Counted from the first letter of the stretch, positions 27,586 to 37,492 are shown. The stretch: 64,000 bases of DNA from Paenibacillus chibensis (GCF_004001045.1 NZ_BIMK01000005.1:186001-250000); one strand, 5' to 3'. A program made the numbers and translations. The notes: generated by a model from the letters alone, not told the origin.

Positions 27586-27614
27586 TTGACACGGGTTGAC
27601 AAATACGTTAATAT
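27586..27614 (+). promoter_or_regulatory. SigA promoter of metK
   Basis: TTGACA (27586-27591), 17 nt, TAATAT (27609-27614). A second TTGACA at 27596-27601 has no -10 at proper spacing. Start near 27621 gives a leader of about 175 nt. Confidence 0.6.
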
Positions 27615-27620
27615 GTCCAT

Positions 27621-27780
27621 TGAGGATCGTCTTGCAGCCTTTTCCTATACAGGGAAAGGTTCATTTTTTGTTAAGACGACTTTATTTGGTTTAATATTAT
27701 ATGAATCGCAAGAAAAACTTCCGCTGGATGCGGTCTGTCTACTGTGAAGTCGTCGATACAAGTTTTTCTACCATTTCCTT
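27621..27780 (+). promoter_or_regulatory. Structured metK leader with alternative pairings
   Basis: Stem A: TCGTCTT/AAGACGA (27627-27633, 27673-27679) enclosing CCTTTTCC/GGGAAAGG (27638-27645, 27652-27659). Stem B: AGAAAAACTT/AAGTTTTTCT (27711-27720, 27760-27769) enclosing CCGC/GCGG. Stem C: GACGACTT/AAGTCGTC (27675-27682, 27747-27754), extendable by three more pairs, competes with stem A and crosses stem B. No S-box or other SAM riboswitch consensus is visible. Confidence 0.5.
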
Positions 27781-27796
27781 ATAGGAGGTTGATACT

Positions 27797-28999
27797 ATGT
27801 CTGTAAAAGGACGTCATCTGTTTACATCAGAGTCCGTTACGGAAGGACATCCGGACAAGATTTGCGACCAAATCTCCGATGCGGTGCTTGACGCTTTTCT
27901 GGAAAATGATCCGAATGCGCGCGTGGCTTGCGAAGTTTCCGTTGCGACGGGACTTGTGCTTGTCATCGGCGAAATCAGTACCAAATCCGAGTATGTCGAT
28001 ATCCCTGCAATCGTTAGAAATACGGTGAAGGAAATCGGGTATACTCGCGCCAAATATGGCTTTGACTCGAATACGATGGCTGTTCTGACATCCCTGAATG
28101 AACAGTCTGCAGATATTGCGCAAGGTGTAAATGCTGCCCTGGAGAACCGTGACCCTGCCCAAGTGGACAAGGAAACGGAAAACATCGGCGCAGGCGACCA
28201 AGGCTTGATGTTCGGTTTCGCAACCAACGAAACGCCTGAACTGATGCCGCTGCCGATCGCGTTGTCCCACCGCATTGCCCGCCGTTTGTCTGAGGTTCGT
28301 AAGGACGGTACGCTCGAGTACCTTCGTCCGGACGGCAAAACCCAGGTCACAATCGAGTATGTGGATGACAAGCCGGTGCGCGTGGACACGATTGTCGTAT
28401 CGACGCAGCATTCAGAGGATGTGACGCTGGAGCAAATCCAGGCAGACATCAAGGCGAAGGTTATTCTTCCGGTCGTTCCCGAAGAGCTGCTGGATGAGAA
28501 AACCAAGTACTATATCAACCCTACGGGCCGTTTCGTGATCGGTGGACCTCAAGGCGACGCGGGTCTGACCGGACGCAAAATCATCGTGGACACCTACGGC
28601 GGTTACGCACGTCATGGCGGCGGCGCATTCTCCGGTAAGGATCCGACGAAAGTGGACCGTTCCGCAGCTTATGCAGCCCGTTACGTGGCGAAGAACCTCG
28701 TGGCAGCCGGACTTGCCGACAAATGCGAAATCCAGCTGGCTTACGCGATCGGCGTAGCTACGCCGGTATCGATCAACGTGGATACGTATGGCACAGGCAA
28801 AGTGGCGGACGAGAAGCTCGTGGAGCTGATCCGCAGCAACTTTGACCTTCGTCCTGCAGGCATCATCCGCATGCTGGATCTGCGCCGTCCGATCTACAAG
28901 CAAACCGCAGCTTACGGTCACTTCGGCCGTACCGATGTGGATCTGCCTTGGGAACGCGTGGACAAGGCCGAAGAGCTCAAGGCTCAAGCTGGCCTGTAA
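27797..28999 (+). CDS. metK: S-adenosylmethionine synthetase
   Basis: Makes S-adenosylmethionine from methionine and ATP. The 400-residue product has all three MetK domains and their signatures: [21 protein letters not shown] at the N-terminus, the ATP-binding [10 protein letters not shown] and the phosphate-loop [19 protein letters not shown]. Length is normal. TAGGAGGTTGA (27782-27792) supports ATG 27797. It is a single-gene unit; regulation is probably through its structured leader, as metK is commonly under SAM control. Confidence 0.97.
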   Translation: MSVKGRHLFTSESVTEGHPDKICDQISDAVLDAFLENDPNARVACEVSVATGLVLVIGEISTKSEYVDIPAIVRNTVKEIGYTRAKYGFDSNTMAVLTSLNEQSADIAQGVNAALENRDPAQVDKETENIGAGDQGLMFGFATNETPELMPLPIALSHRIARRLSEVRKDGTLEYLRPDGKTQVTIEYVDDKPVRVDTIVVSTQHSEDVTLEQIQADIKAKVILPVVPEELLDEKTKYYINPTGRFVIGGPQGDAGLTGRKIIVDTYGGYARHGGGAFSGKDPTKVDRSAAYAARYVAKNLVAAGLADKCEIQLAYAIGVATPVSINVDTYGTGKVADEKLVELIRSNFDLRPAGIIRMLDLRRPIYKQTAAYGHFGRTDVDLPWERVDKAEELKAQAGL

Positions 29000-29024
29000 G
29001 AGGCACGATTCTTATATAAATACC

Positions 29025-29061
29025 AACCTCAGTTTGGCAGGATGCCGGGCTGAGGTTTTTT
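29025..29061 (+). terminator. Intrinsic terminator after metK
   Basis: AACCTCAG (29025-29032) pairs with CTGAGGTT (29050-29057), with inner GGCA/TGCC, then a T run. Confidence 0.88.
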
Positions 29062-29196
29062 GTGCTTGCGGATACGGCCCGTTCGCTAAACTTCCAGCCC
29101 GATTTGACCGAAATAGAAGTATACGCGTGTGCTTTGTGATGGGCTGATGAAGCATGTCAGGAGAACACCAGGCCCGGGAAAGGAAGGATGAATCGA

Positions 29197-32100
29197 ATGA
29201 GAAAAAGGCTTTCTATGATTTTGGCTCTCGTCATGACGATTGAAATACTATGGGGAAGTCTGGGAGCAGGGAAGGCAGAGGTGAATGCGGCAGGCGGCTT
29301 GGTGCCGACCATTACGGTTTCCGCAAATGTATGTACGGCTGGCGGCACGGTAGGCCGGACGCCGCTTATTACAGTGAGCTTCGGATCGCAAAAGGTCGTG
29401 TTGACCGATTCCGCCAAAGGGATTCAACTGGTAGATAAAACGGATTCTCTCCATACAGTAACGAATCTGACTGCGCCGACCAATTCGGACCCTACTGGAC
29501 AGACGAGCTATCCGTTCCAGGTAGCCGGATCCAGCCCGCTGCAGTATGCGCATACCTATGAAGTGCAGGTGCCCGCGGGACTGTTTAGTACCCCAGATGG
29601 CGGGGCATCTTCAGAAGCGGCCCAAGACACGTTTAGTACGGTCAGCTCGGCGGTTCAATCGTTTGATCCTGCAGCAGGCAGCACGGGAATCAAGACGGAT
29701 GGACCGAAGCTTACCCTGAAGTTCAATGAGCCGATGAAGGCGGGAAATGGTGCGATTTCCATTGTGCAGAAATCCAATAATGCGCCGGTGGAGAACATCG
29801 CCGCATCGGACCGGAACAGGTTGCAATTTTCGTCATCTGATTGTACCGTCACGATTACGCCCCAAGCCAAACTATTAAAGGATACGACCTATTATGTAAC
29901 CGTGGATGGTGGCAGCGTCAGCAGCAGCGCTTTTCTCACTTCCGCCGACGTTCCGTATACGGGAATGAGCAGCCGGGAGGACTGGTTCTTTACAACGCAG
30001 TGGAATACATCTATTCAAAGTACATATCCCATTAACAATGACGTCAACGTCTCTACGGGTACCCGATATACGCTGACATATAACCATCCGGTCACCGCCG
30101 GGGAGGGAACGATCCAGCTGCGCTTGTCGAATGGCGATCTAGTTAAATCCATCGCCGCAAAGGATACTTCCTTCGTATCGGGCTCGGGATCTTCCGTCAT
30201 AACGGTTAACCTGAGCGCTTATATGTCCAGCAACAAGAGTTATTATGTAACCGTGTCCGATAATGCTTTTGTCGATATCCAAAATAATACCGTTCCCGGT
30301 ATCACGACAACGGCGGGATGGAAGTTTACAACCGGGGTGGACAGTTCAACCCAGTTGACCATTACCAACGTAAGCCCTGCGAATCAGAGCAAAGAGGTAC
30401 CGGTTACCTCCGACATCTATGTTACTTTCAATCGCGAAGTGTATCAGGGATCCGGAGAAATATCGGTCCGCAAGTCGGGCAGCAGCTCGCCTGTACCGGT
30501 CGATGTCTACGTAAGCGGGCGGGAGATGCGAATCCGTCTATCATCCGGTTATACGTATGACTATGATTCGACTTATTACGTCACGCTCGGAAGAAATGCC
30601 GTTTACGATGCGCAGAACTATAACTATACATTCGCCGGCAGCACGTGGTACTTCCAGACGCCGGTATCGGACAAGCAGGCTCCGGTGCTGCAGAGCAGCG
30701 ATATGTACAGCAATACGACGATTCGCCTGACGTACAGCAAACCGTTGTATTCGGATTCATGGCTGACGACCAGTGCGTTCACGGTCACCGTCAATGACGA
30801 ATCCCGGCGGATCAGCTACGTGTATACGTCCGGGGACAGCGTGTATATCGTGCTGGAAACCGGCGTAGCGGTTGGTCAGTCGGTCAAAGTCACCTACAAT
30901 GGCGGCTCGCATCCGATACAGGACCTCTATAAAAATGTGGCCGTAACCTTCTCGCAGCGGGAAGTGGTGAACGGGATCGATACCGCGCTGCCGCAGCCGA
31001 AGGACGGATACGTGTCCGGCAAAACGCTGAGACTGAATTTTGGCCAGTCCCTGAAAAGCCCGTCGACGAATGCCTATGAGCAGTTCACCGTGAAGGCAGA
31101 TAACAGCAGCATGAAAGTGACCGGCATCAGCCAAAGCGGCAATACATTGACATTAACACTCGATAGCACGCCTGGCGATGGACAGATCGTGAAGGTCAGC
31201 TATTCGCCGGGAGCGAATCCCATTCAGGATAACCGCGGCATGAATATCGCTGCCTTTACGGACTTCCTGATCCGCAATTACCTGGACACGAAGCCGCCGG
31301 TATTCCAGAACGCCGAAGGCGGGGACACGAAGGTCAAGCTGAATTACAACGAGCTGTTAAGCACAAGCAATGTGCCGATGAAGAGTCAATTCTCGGTGCT
31401 GGTAAACGATAAGCCGAATTACGTCACCAAGGTGGAAATCAAGGATAACCAGGTGATTCTGACGCTGACAACCGCTCTGCCGAAGGATGCCAAGGTCACG
31501 ATCTCCTATGTGCCCGGAACGTCGAGACTTACAGACCTTAACGGCAACTCGGCCGATTACATCAATTTGCAGCCGGTGACGGTATCCGGGTCTTCGCTCG
31601 GGAACGATATCAAGTCGGCCGTCATTCAAGGCGATACGATTCAAGTCGTATTTTATAAGACCATGGTGTCGCAGTCTTCGCTGGTGACGAACCAGTTCCA
31701 GGTCATGGTGGACGGCGTCATTCGGAGTATCTCGCAGGCATCGGTCTCGGGCAGCACATTGACGGTGAAGCTATCCAGTCCGGTGTCCAGCGGGCAAAAG
31801 GTAGTTATCTCATACATCCCGGGAGCGACGCCGCTGAAAGACACATCGGGCGACCGCCTGCTGTATTTCAACAACATTCCGGTGACGAATACCAATACGG
31901 GCAGCACAGGCACGGTTGATCCAAGCCTTCCGACGGATCTGACCCGCTTTGACGCCAAAGAATTCGGCAGAGACATGCTGTCCATGGGAATCCAGTCTGT
32001 AGCGATCGAGGATGTCCGTTCCCGGAACGGGCAGTCGATTAAACGGTACACGGTGGACGGCGAGAAGTTCAAGAAGGTCATCGACTATATCGTCAGCAAT

Positions 32101-33204
32101 CATGATGCAACGCACACGGTTGTCATCGATGCGGCCGTAGGCCTGAACTCGGCATCCGTGTCCATCCCACTGAGCGCGCTGGACTATGCCTATAATCAAG
32201 ACCGGAGTGCCGCTGTCGCGGTAAGAGCCGGCGATGCGCTGTATTTGCTGCCGCTCAGCCAGGTGAACGCGCCGGAAATTGCGCGGAGCCTGAATACCTC
32301 CACTTCCTCGGTGATGCTGAACCTGACCGTCGAGAAGCTGGCGGACAGCACGGCAGCCGAGCTGCTGAAGCTGCTGAACGGAAGCACGACGCAGCGGATC
32401 ACGGATCCGGTCGACTTCGCGGTTTCCGCCAGATCAGGATCGCAGGAAACCGAAGTCACGCTGAAGGGCGAATATCTGATCCGAACGAACACGACGCTGC
32501 AGGACAGCCGTACGGGGCTGGCCCGGATGGATGATGCCGCAGGGAAGCTGACCTTTGTGCCCGCGGTGATCGAGTCGCTCAGCACCCGCAAGGTTCTGCA
32601 TGCGAAGGTCAAAGGCAACTATACGGTAATGACATTAGCCAACTACAAGTATTTTACCGATGTCGGCAATCACTGGGCGAAGGATTCGATTAATGTACTT
32701 GCATCCAAGCTCATCGTCGATGCCAGACAAGGCAATGCGTTTGAACCGAACAAAAATATTACCCGGGCCGAGTTTGCCGAATTCGTGGCGCGCGCGTTGG
32801 GGCTTCCTGGAGACCTCAAGACTGCGCAGAAATTCTTCGACGTAACCAATTCTCCGAAGAGCGCCTTTATCGGGGCGGCAGCCAAGGCAGGTATTGTGGC
32901 CGGGAATACGGATGGTTCATTCAAGCCGAACAGTCCGATTACGCGGGAGCAGATGGCGATGATGATGGTGCGCGCGATGAATTACGCAGGATACAATTCG
33001 ACGCTCAACTTCTCCCCGGCTTCTTATCTGCAAGTGTTTAAAGATGCAAAATCGATCCAGTCTCCTGAATCCGCCGCGCGGATGCTCAAGGAAGGCATCA
33101 TTCAAGGGGTCACCCCGACCACCTTCCAGCCGAAAGGCAATGCAACGCGCGCGCAGGCGGCGGTCATGCTGGAGCGTCTCCTGAAAAAGCTGGGCTACCT
33201 GTAA
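29197..33204 (+). CDS. Large Ig-like/SwmB-like surface protein with C-terminal SLH domains
   Basis: Encodes 1335 residues from ATG 29197 (ATG 29188 abuts the ribosome site AAAGGAAGG and is less likely). After the signal peptide (about 1-32) come three Big_5/SbsA-type Ig-like domains (about 150-490, each with an FDPA/YPINN/VSPANQS-like opening and a KFNEPM/TYNHPV/TFNREV strand). About four SwmB-like repeats follow (about 495-905, each ending in a VKVTYNGGSHPIQD-like strand). A linker and three SLH domains (about 1150-1332; TRAEFAE, TREQMAM, TRAQAAV) end the protein. It is a wall-anchored adhesin or structural protein; no enzyme domain is visible. Confidence 0.85.
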   Translation: MRKRLSMILALVMTIEILWGSLGAGKAEVNAAGGLVPTITVSANVCTAGGTVGRTPLITVSFGSQKVVLTDSAKGIQLVDKTDSLHTVTNLTAPTNSDPTGQTSYPFQVAGSSPLQYAHTYEVQVPAGLFSTPDGGASSEAAQDTFSTVSSAVQSFDPAAGSTGIKTDGPKLTLKFNEPMKAGNGAISIVQKSNNAPVENIAASDRNRLQFSSSDCTVTITPQAKLLKDTTYYVTVDGGSVSSSAFLTSADVPYTGMSSREDWFFTTQWNTSIQSTYPINNDVNVSTGTRYTLTYNHPVTAGEGTIQLRLSNGDLVKSIAAKDTSFVSGSGSSVITVNLSAYMSSNKSYYVTVSDNAFVDIQNNTVPGITTTAGWKFTTGVDSSTQLTITNVSPANQSKEVPVTSDIYVTFNREVYQGSGEISVRKSGSSSPVPVDVYVSGREMRIRLSSGYTYDYDSTYYVTLGRNAVYDAQNYNYTFAGSTWYFQTPVSDKQAPVLQSSDMYSNTTIRLTYSKPLYSDSWLTTSAFTVTVNDESRRISYVYTSGDSVYIVLETGVAVGQSVKVTYNGGSHPIQDLYKNVAVTFSQREVVNGIDTALPQPKDGYVSGKTLRLNFGQSLKSPSTNAYEQFTVKADNSSMKVTGISQSGNTLTLTLDSTPGDGQIVKVSYSPGANPIQDNRGMNIAAFTDFLIRNYLDTKPPVFQNAEGGDTKVKLNYNELLSTSNVPMKSQFSVLVNDKPNYVTKVEIKDNQVILTLTTALPKDAKVTISYVPGTSRLTDLNGNSADYINLQPVTVSGSSLGNDIKSAVIQGDTIQVVFYKTMVSQSSLVTNQFQVMVDGVIRSISQASVSGSTLTVKLSSPVSSGQKVVISYIPGATPLKDTSGDRLLYFNNIPVTNTNTGSTGTVDPSLPTDLTRFDAKEFGRDMLSMGIQSVAIEDVRSRNGQSIKRYTVDGEKFKKVIDYIVSNHDATHTVVIDAAVGLNSASVSIPLSALDYAYNQDRSAAVAVRAGDALYLLPLSQVNAPEIARSLNTSTSSVMLNLTVEKLADSTAAELLKLLNGSTTQRITDPVDFAVSARSGSQETEVTLKGEYLIRTNTTLQDSRTGLARMDDAAGKLTFVPAVIESLSTRKVLHAKVKGNYTVMTLANYKYFTDVGNHWAKDSINVLASKLIVDARQGNAFEPNKNITRAEFAEFVARALGLPGDLKTAQKFFDVTNSPKSAFIGAAAKAGIVAGNTDGSFKPNSPITREQMAMMMVRAMNYAGYNSTLNFSPASYLQVFKDAKSIQSPESAARMLKEGIIQGVTPTTFQPKGNATRAQAAVMLERLLKKLGYL

Positions 33205-33247
33205 ATCGAACCTCGTTTTCGCTCGGTCGCATGAAGCCGCAGCAGCA

Positions 33248-33286
33248 AGTCCTTCTCCATCCGATGATGGGGGAGGGCTTTTTTTC
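33248..33286 (+). terminator. Intrinsic terminator after the 1335-residue SLH gene
   Basis: AGTCCTTCTCC pairs with GGGGAGGGCT through several G-U pairs and is followed by seven T residues. Confidence 0.7.
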
Positions 33287-33326
33287 GCCGAATCTATGAA
33301 ATTCGCTAAAAAATGCAGATTATCCG

Positions 33327-33352
33327 TAACTTTTCAGGCTTAAAACAGTCTA
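33327..33352 (+). promoter_or_regulatory. Possible ECF-type promoter of the gene at 33530
   Basis: GTAACTTTT with AAC at 33328-33330, exactly 16 nt, AGTC (33347-33350) and TAT. Layout equals the S-layer promoter at 22474 except for the first base of CGTC. Leader would be about 170 nt. Confidence 0.45.
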
Positions 33353-33468
33353 TTACATGTATGGAGGTTACAAGATAGTAATCTCTTCATCCGATGGCAA
33401 GAAGCCGAAAAGTATGGTTGAACGTAGATGTCAGGAACTTTTTAACAGTGGGGAACGTCAGTAGATTC

Positions 33469-33484
33469 ATAGGATGCATCCTAT
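33469..33484. repeat. Perfect 16-bp palindrome
   Basis: ATAGGATGCATCCTAT equals its own reverse complement. It lies 46 bases before the ATG at 33530 and could be an operator for a dimeric regulator. Confidence 0.5.
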
Positions 33485-33529
33485 TGACGGACAGAACGTG
33501 CGTTATAAAAGATGGGAGAGTAGCACTTC

Positions 33530-36241
33530 ATGAAATGGAATCACAATGAAAACGAGAATAAAGGCATGATGGGCGCAGGCAAAAAATGGATGGTCGTATC
33601 CCTGGCGGGCTTGCTCTTTATCGCTCCGGTCGTCGGCAGCGGCATTCCGCTCAACGGGCATTCGATCGCATCGGTCGCCAGTGCGGCGGCTTCATCGGTG
33701 ACGAAGCTGTCGGAGAATCCGGTCACATCCGGGGCGATTTTGACGAAATACAAATATACGACGACGCGTTCGGGGAAACAGGCTTCGGCGCTTGCGGACG
33801 TCATCCGGATCGACCTGCAGAACCCGTACGTGAAGATTGACGTCATGAACGGCCAGAATGGCCAGTTCACGACCAAGCAAAGCACCGGCGGCATGGCGAA
33901 GGAAACCGGGGCGGTTGCCGGGGTGAACGGGGATTATTTCAATACGAGCGCAGACGGCGCTCCGATTGGCGGACAGGTGACCAATGGGGTGCTCATGTCA
34001 ACGCCATCCGATATCAAGGGTATGTATTCCTTCGCGGTGACGACAGGCGGCAAGCCGATCATCGACGAGTTTTCTTTTGATGGCTCCGTGACGGCCGAGG
34101 ATGGTTCGAGCTTCCCGCTGGCGGGGATCAACAAGACCTCCTATAACCCGGAGAGCAGCAGCTCGACATACAGCCATGTGGATGCCATGTACATTTATAC
34201 GAGCGCGTGGAAATCCACGGTACGTCCGAAGAACAGTGCGACAACCCCGGTTGAGGTGTTGGTGGAAAACGGCGTCATTACGCAGATTTCCGGACAGGGC
34301 GGATTTGCGGACATGGCGGTGCCGGCGGATGGTTATATTTTACGGACGCACGGTGCGGCGGCGGACTTCGTGAAGAATCATCTAGCGGTAGGTCAGAAGC
34401 TCAATACGAGCTATATGCTGAAATCCAAAACGATGGGTCAGTCGGTAGATCCTGCGAATCTGCAGATGATGATCGGCGGGCATACGATTCTGGTGAATAA
34501 CGGCAAGACGGCGGCGTTCTCCCGCGACGTTTCCAGCATTGGCGGTTACCGGGCCAGAACGGCGCTCGGTTACTCCAAGGATGAGCGTTATGCCTATATC
34601 GTGACGGTGGAGAAGAACGACAACAGCTCCGGCATGTCGCTAAGCGAACTGCAGTCCTTCATGATCGATATCGGCGTATGGAAGGGATTGAACCTGGACG
34701 GAGGCGGATCGACAACGATGGTCAGCCGTCCGCTTGCGGAAGACAGCACCGTGCTTACCTTCAACACGGAGTACGGCACGGATCAGCGCAGCGTCGTGAA
34801 CGGCGTCGGCGTCTATACGAGTGCGCCCAAGGGCGAGCTGAAAGGGCTGAAGATCAGCGGAAGCTCGGCGATCCTCATCGGCCAGCAGGCATCGTTCAAG
34901 CTGAAAGGATACGATACGTACTATAATCCGGTCGATACATCCGGCCTGACGCCAACCTGGAAATCCAGCAACGGCAACATTAAGGTGAACGGACAGACCC
35001 TGACAGGCGTCACGCCGGGCGTTTCGAAGATTACGGCGGTCAGCGGTCAAGCCAGCACTAGCATGGACGTGAAGGTGCTTGGAGGCGACGATCTGAACGC
35101 GCTGACCACAGCTTCGGCAACAGCGGCGCTTCAGGCAGGAAGCTCGGTATCCGTAGCCGTTAAGGCGACGACCAAAGACGGGCAGCAGATCGATGTGCCG
35201 GACAGCGCTCTTAAATGGGAATTCATCGGCTTCAAAGGCAGCGTGCAGAACGGCAAGCTGACGGTAAGCTCCGTCAATGCCGGAACCAAGGTCGGCTACG
35301 CCATTGCCCGTTACAACGGCTTTAGTACGGCGATCGTGCTGTCCGCGGCAGGCGAAGACATGTGGGAAAACTTCGAAAACGTCACCTATCCGGTGCAGTT
35401 TACAAGCAACAATGCCCAGGTCAAGGGAACGGCAGCCGTTACTCAGGGAACCGGCGACCACGCCAATTCCAAAGTGCTGCAGCTGACGTATGACATGACG
35501 GCGGGTACAGGCAAAATGTATGCTTACGCTGAACTGAACGGCTCGACCGGAAAGGCGATTACCGCAGCGGCCACTTCGATGTCAATCGACGTCATGGGCG
35601 ACCACAGCCTGAACTGGGCACGTGCGGAGCTGAAAGACAACAACGGCAACACGGTGTACGTGGATCTGGCCAAAGCGATCGACTGGGACGGCTGGAAAAC
35701 GCTGAACATTGACCTGAGCGATAAAGGCATCGCCTTCCCGGCCCAGCTCAAGCGGGTCTACGTTGTGAATGTGGAGGAAGGTCAGGACGAGCGCGCGAAA
35801 ACGGGCACGGTGGCTTTTGACAATATCAAATTCACAATGCCTTCCCTCTCCAGCGAAGCGGGTTTGCCTACAGGAAAAGTTGTCATGACGATAGGACAAA
35901 AGTCCTTTACGGCCAACGGACAGAAGAAAACGATGGAAACCGCGCCGGTCATGAAGGATAGCAGTACCTATATTCCGATCAAATATGTGCTGGATACATT
36001 CGGCGGACAAGCGACCTGGGACCCTGCGAACCAGCGGATCACGGTGATCCGGGGTGGAAAAGTCATGGATTTGAAGGTCGGGAATAAGGACTTTGTTCTG
36101 AATGGCAAGCGCAAAGGTGCAGATGTTGCGCCTTATATCAGCCAAGGTCGTACTTTAGTCCCACTTCGGCTCGTATCCGAGCAATTAGGATTAAATGTAA
36201 AATGGGAACAAAACACGAAGACCGTCACTATCGAATCATGA
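33530..36241 (+). CDS. Secreted phosphodiester glycosidase (NAGPA-like) with copper-amine-oxidase-like stalk domain
   Basis: Encodes 903 residues. A hydrophobic export segment (about 18-38) is followed by a NAGPA-type phosphodiester glycosidase domain (about 85-430; GVNGDYFNTS, IGGYRARTALGYS and LNLDGGGSTTM are its hallmarks). Such enzymes cleave sugar phosphodiesters, possibly on wall polymers. Then come an Ig-like segment (about 440-515), a carbohydrate-binding-like beta-sandwich (about 610-775) and a C-terminal copper-amine-oxidase N-domain-like region (about 790-903, VPIKYVLDTFGGQATWDP and VPLRLVSEQLGLNVKWE), common in Paenibacillus surface proteins. GGGAGAG (33514-33520) supports ATG 33530. 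Confidence 0.85.
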   Translation: MKWNHNENENKGMMGAGKKWMVVSLAGLLFIAPVVGSGIPLNGHSIASVASAAASSVTKLSENPVTSGAILTKYKYTTTRSGKQASALADVIRIDLQNPYVKIDVMNGQNGQFTTKQSTGGMAKETGAVAGVNGDYFNTSADGAPIGGQVTNGVLMSTPSDIKGMYSFAVTTGGKPIIDEFSFDGSVTAEDGSSFPLAGINKTSYNPESSSSTYSHVDAMYIYTSAWKSTVRPKNSATTPVEVLVENGVITQISGQGGFADMAVPADGYILRTHGAAADFVKNHLAVGQKLNTSYMLKSKTMGQSVDPANLQMMIGGHTILVNNGKTAAFSRDVSSIGGYRARTALGYSKDERYAYIVTVEKNDNSSGMSLSELQSFMIDIGVWKGLNLDGGGSTTMVSRPLAEDSTVLTFNTEYGTDQRSVVNGVGVYTSAPKGELKGLKISGSSAILIGQQASFKLKGYDTYYNPVDTSGLTPTWKSSNGNIKVNGQTLTGVTPGVSKITAVSGQASTSMDVKVLGGDDLNALTTASATAALQAGSSVSVAVKATTKDGQQIDVPDSALKWEFIGFKGSVQNGKLTVSSVNAGTKVGYAIARYNGFSTAIVLSAAGEDMWENFENVTYPVQFTSNNAQVKGTAAVTQGTGDHANSKVLQLTYDMTAGTGKMYAYAELNGSTGKAITAAATSMSIDVMGDHSLNWARAELKDNNGNTVYVDLAKAIDWDGWKTLNIDLSDKGIAFPAQLKRVYVVNVEEGQDERAKTGTVAFDNIKFTMPSLSSEAGLPTGKVVMTIGQKSFTANGQKKTMETAPVMKDSSTYIPIKYVLDTFGGQATWDPANQRITVIRGGKVMDLKVGNKDFVLNGKRKGADVAPYISQGRTLVPLRLVSEQLGLNVKWEQNTKTVTIES

Positions 36242-36333
36242 TATGGTATGATATGTATAGAATTGAACTCGAAAACAAGGACGACAGCTCATTCTGTATA
36301 GAACTGTAATGGTAAGAAATGGAGTAGAAGTAC

Positions 36334-37488
36334 GTGGACTTTCAAGCCGATGCGATAGACCGCGTCATTAAGAACGCCATCCAGGTGGTGGAGAACAGCA
36401 AATATCAGATGTTTGAGATTCTTGAGGCGGCCCGCGACGAACTTGCCTCTTTGAATCAGGAGCTGCAGTATGTGATGAAGGAAACGATCGAGACGCTGCA
36501 AAAGGTGGATCAGCTCGAGCTGAACTACCGGCGTTCGCGTGTCCGGCTGACGGAAGTCAGCCGGGACTTCGTCCGTTACAAGGAGGAAGACATCAGGCAG
36601 GCCTATGAAAAGGCTACCCAGCTTCAGCTTGATGTTATGATCTATCGCGAGAAGGAAATGTATCTGAAGGCAAGACGCGATGAACTGCAAAAGAGAGTCC
36701 GGAACGTCGAGAACTCTGTTGAACGTGCTGAATCCATCGGATCACAAATGGGTGTGGTACTGGAGTACTTGTCAGGCGAACTGGGACAGGTGACACGGAT
36801 TATCGAAACGGCCAAAAACCGCCAGCTAATCGGTCTGAAGATCATACTGGCTCAGGAAGAGGAACGGAAACGTATTGCCCGTGAAATCCATGACGGCCCT
36901 GCGCAGCTGCTTGCGAATCTCGTTCTCCGCACGGAAATTGTGGAAAGAATGATGATGAAGCAGGAATTTAAGATGGTGCAGGACGAAATATTAGATTTGA
37001 AGGGACAAGTGCGCTCCAGCCTTGAGGAAATGCGGAAGGTGATATTCAATCTTCGCCCGATGGCTCTCGACGATTTAGGACTCATCCCCACGATGCGCAA
37101 GTACGTGCATGATTTTGAGGAGAAGACAAAAATCCGCACGATTTTCGAAACGCGGGGCAAGGAACACCGCCTCTCTTCTGCTATGGAAGCGGCGATATAC
37201 CGATTGGTGCAGGAAGCGCTCAGCAATGCGTCCAAGCATGCGTATCCGACCTATGTGCTGGTGGAAATTACATACCAGGCCCAAATGGTCAAAATCGTTG
37301 TTCAGGACAATGGCTTGGGCTTTAAGGTCGAGCTGCTGGAACAGAAATCGAAGGATCATTTCGGGCTGATCGGCATGCGTGAGAGAGTAGAACTGCTCGA
37401 AGGAAGAATGGAACTGGAATCCGCAGAGAACCAGGGTACGAAGATCGTAATCCATATCCCAACGAACGTGGAGAAGGGAAAGGAGTAA
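36334..37488 (+). CDS. degS: Sensor histidine kinase DegS
   Basis: Cytoplasmic kinase that phosphorylates DegU and so affects exoenzymes, motility and competence. The 384-residue product starts with a long coiled-coil sensor part (about 1-170), then the HisKA_3 phosphoacceptor motif EIHDGPAQLLANLV, the dimer-helix ending RKVIFNLRPMALDDLGL and an HATPase domain (ALSNASKHA, DNGLGF, GLIGMRERVELL). The start is GTG 36334 behind GGAG (36321-36324). degU follows 4 bases after the stop, in one operon. Confidence 0.95.
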   Translation: MDFQADAIDRVIKNAIQVVENSKYQMFEILEAARDELASLNQELQYVMKETIETLQKVDQLELNYRRSRVRLTEVSRDFVRYKEEDIRQAYEKATQLQLDVMIYREKEMYLKARRDELQKRVRNVENSVERAESIGSQMGVVLEYLSGELGQVTRIIETAKNRQLIGLKIILAQEEERKRIAREIHDGPAQLLANLVLRTEIVERMMMKQEFKMVQDEILDLKGQVRSSLEEMRKVIFNLRPMALDDLGLIPTMRKYVHDFEEKTKIRTIFETRGKEHRLSSAMEAAIYRLVQEALSNASKHAYPTYVLVEITYQAQMVKIVVQDNGLGFKVELLEQKSKDHFGLIGMRERVELLEGRMELESAENQGTKIVIHIPTNVEKGKE

Positions 37489-37492
37489 CAGA

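Larger units (their letters stand above)
33205..33529 (+). other. Intergenic region before the glycosidase-like gene
   Basis: Holds a terminator (33248-33286), a possible ECF promoter (33327-33352) and a 16-bp palindrome (33469-33484). No gene is visible. Confidence 0.5.

Noticed and set aside
27595..27796. S-box (SAM-I) riboswitch before metK
   Set aside because: The conserved S-box 5' core and GGAGGGACTGGCCC-like elements are absent; only novel stems were found.
33484..33509. SigA promoter TTGACG...TATAAA before the gene at 33530
   Set aside because: The spacer is only 14 nt and the start would fall inside the ribosome site.
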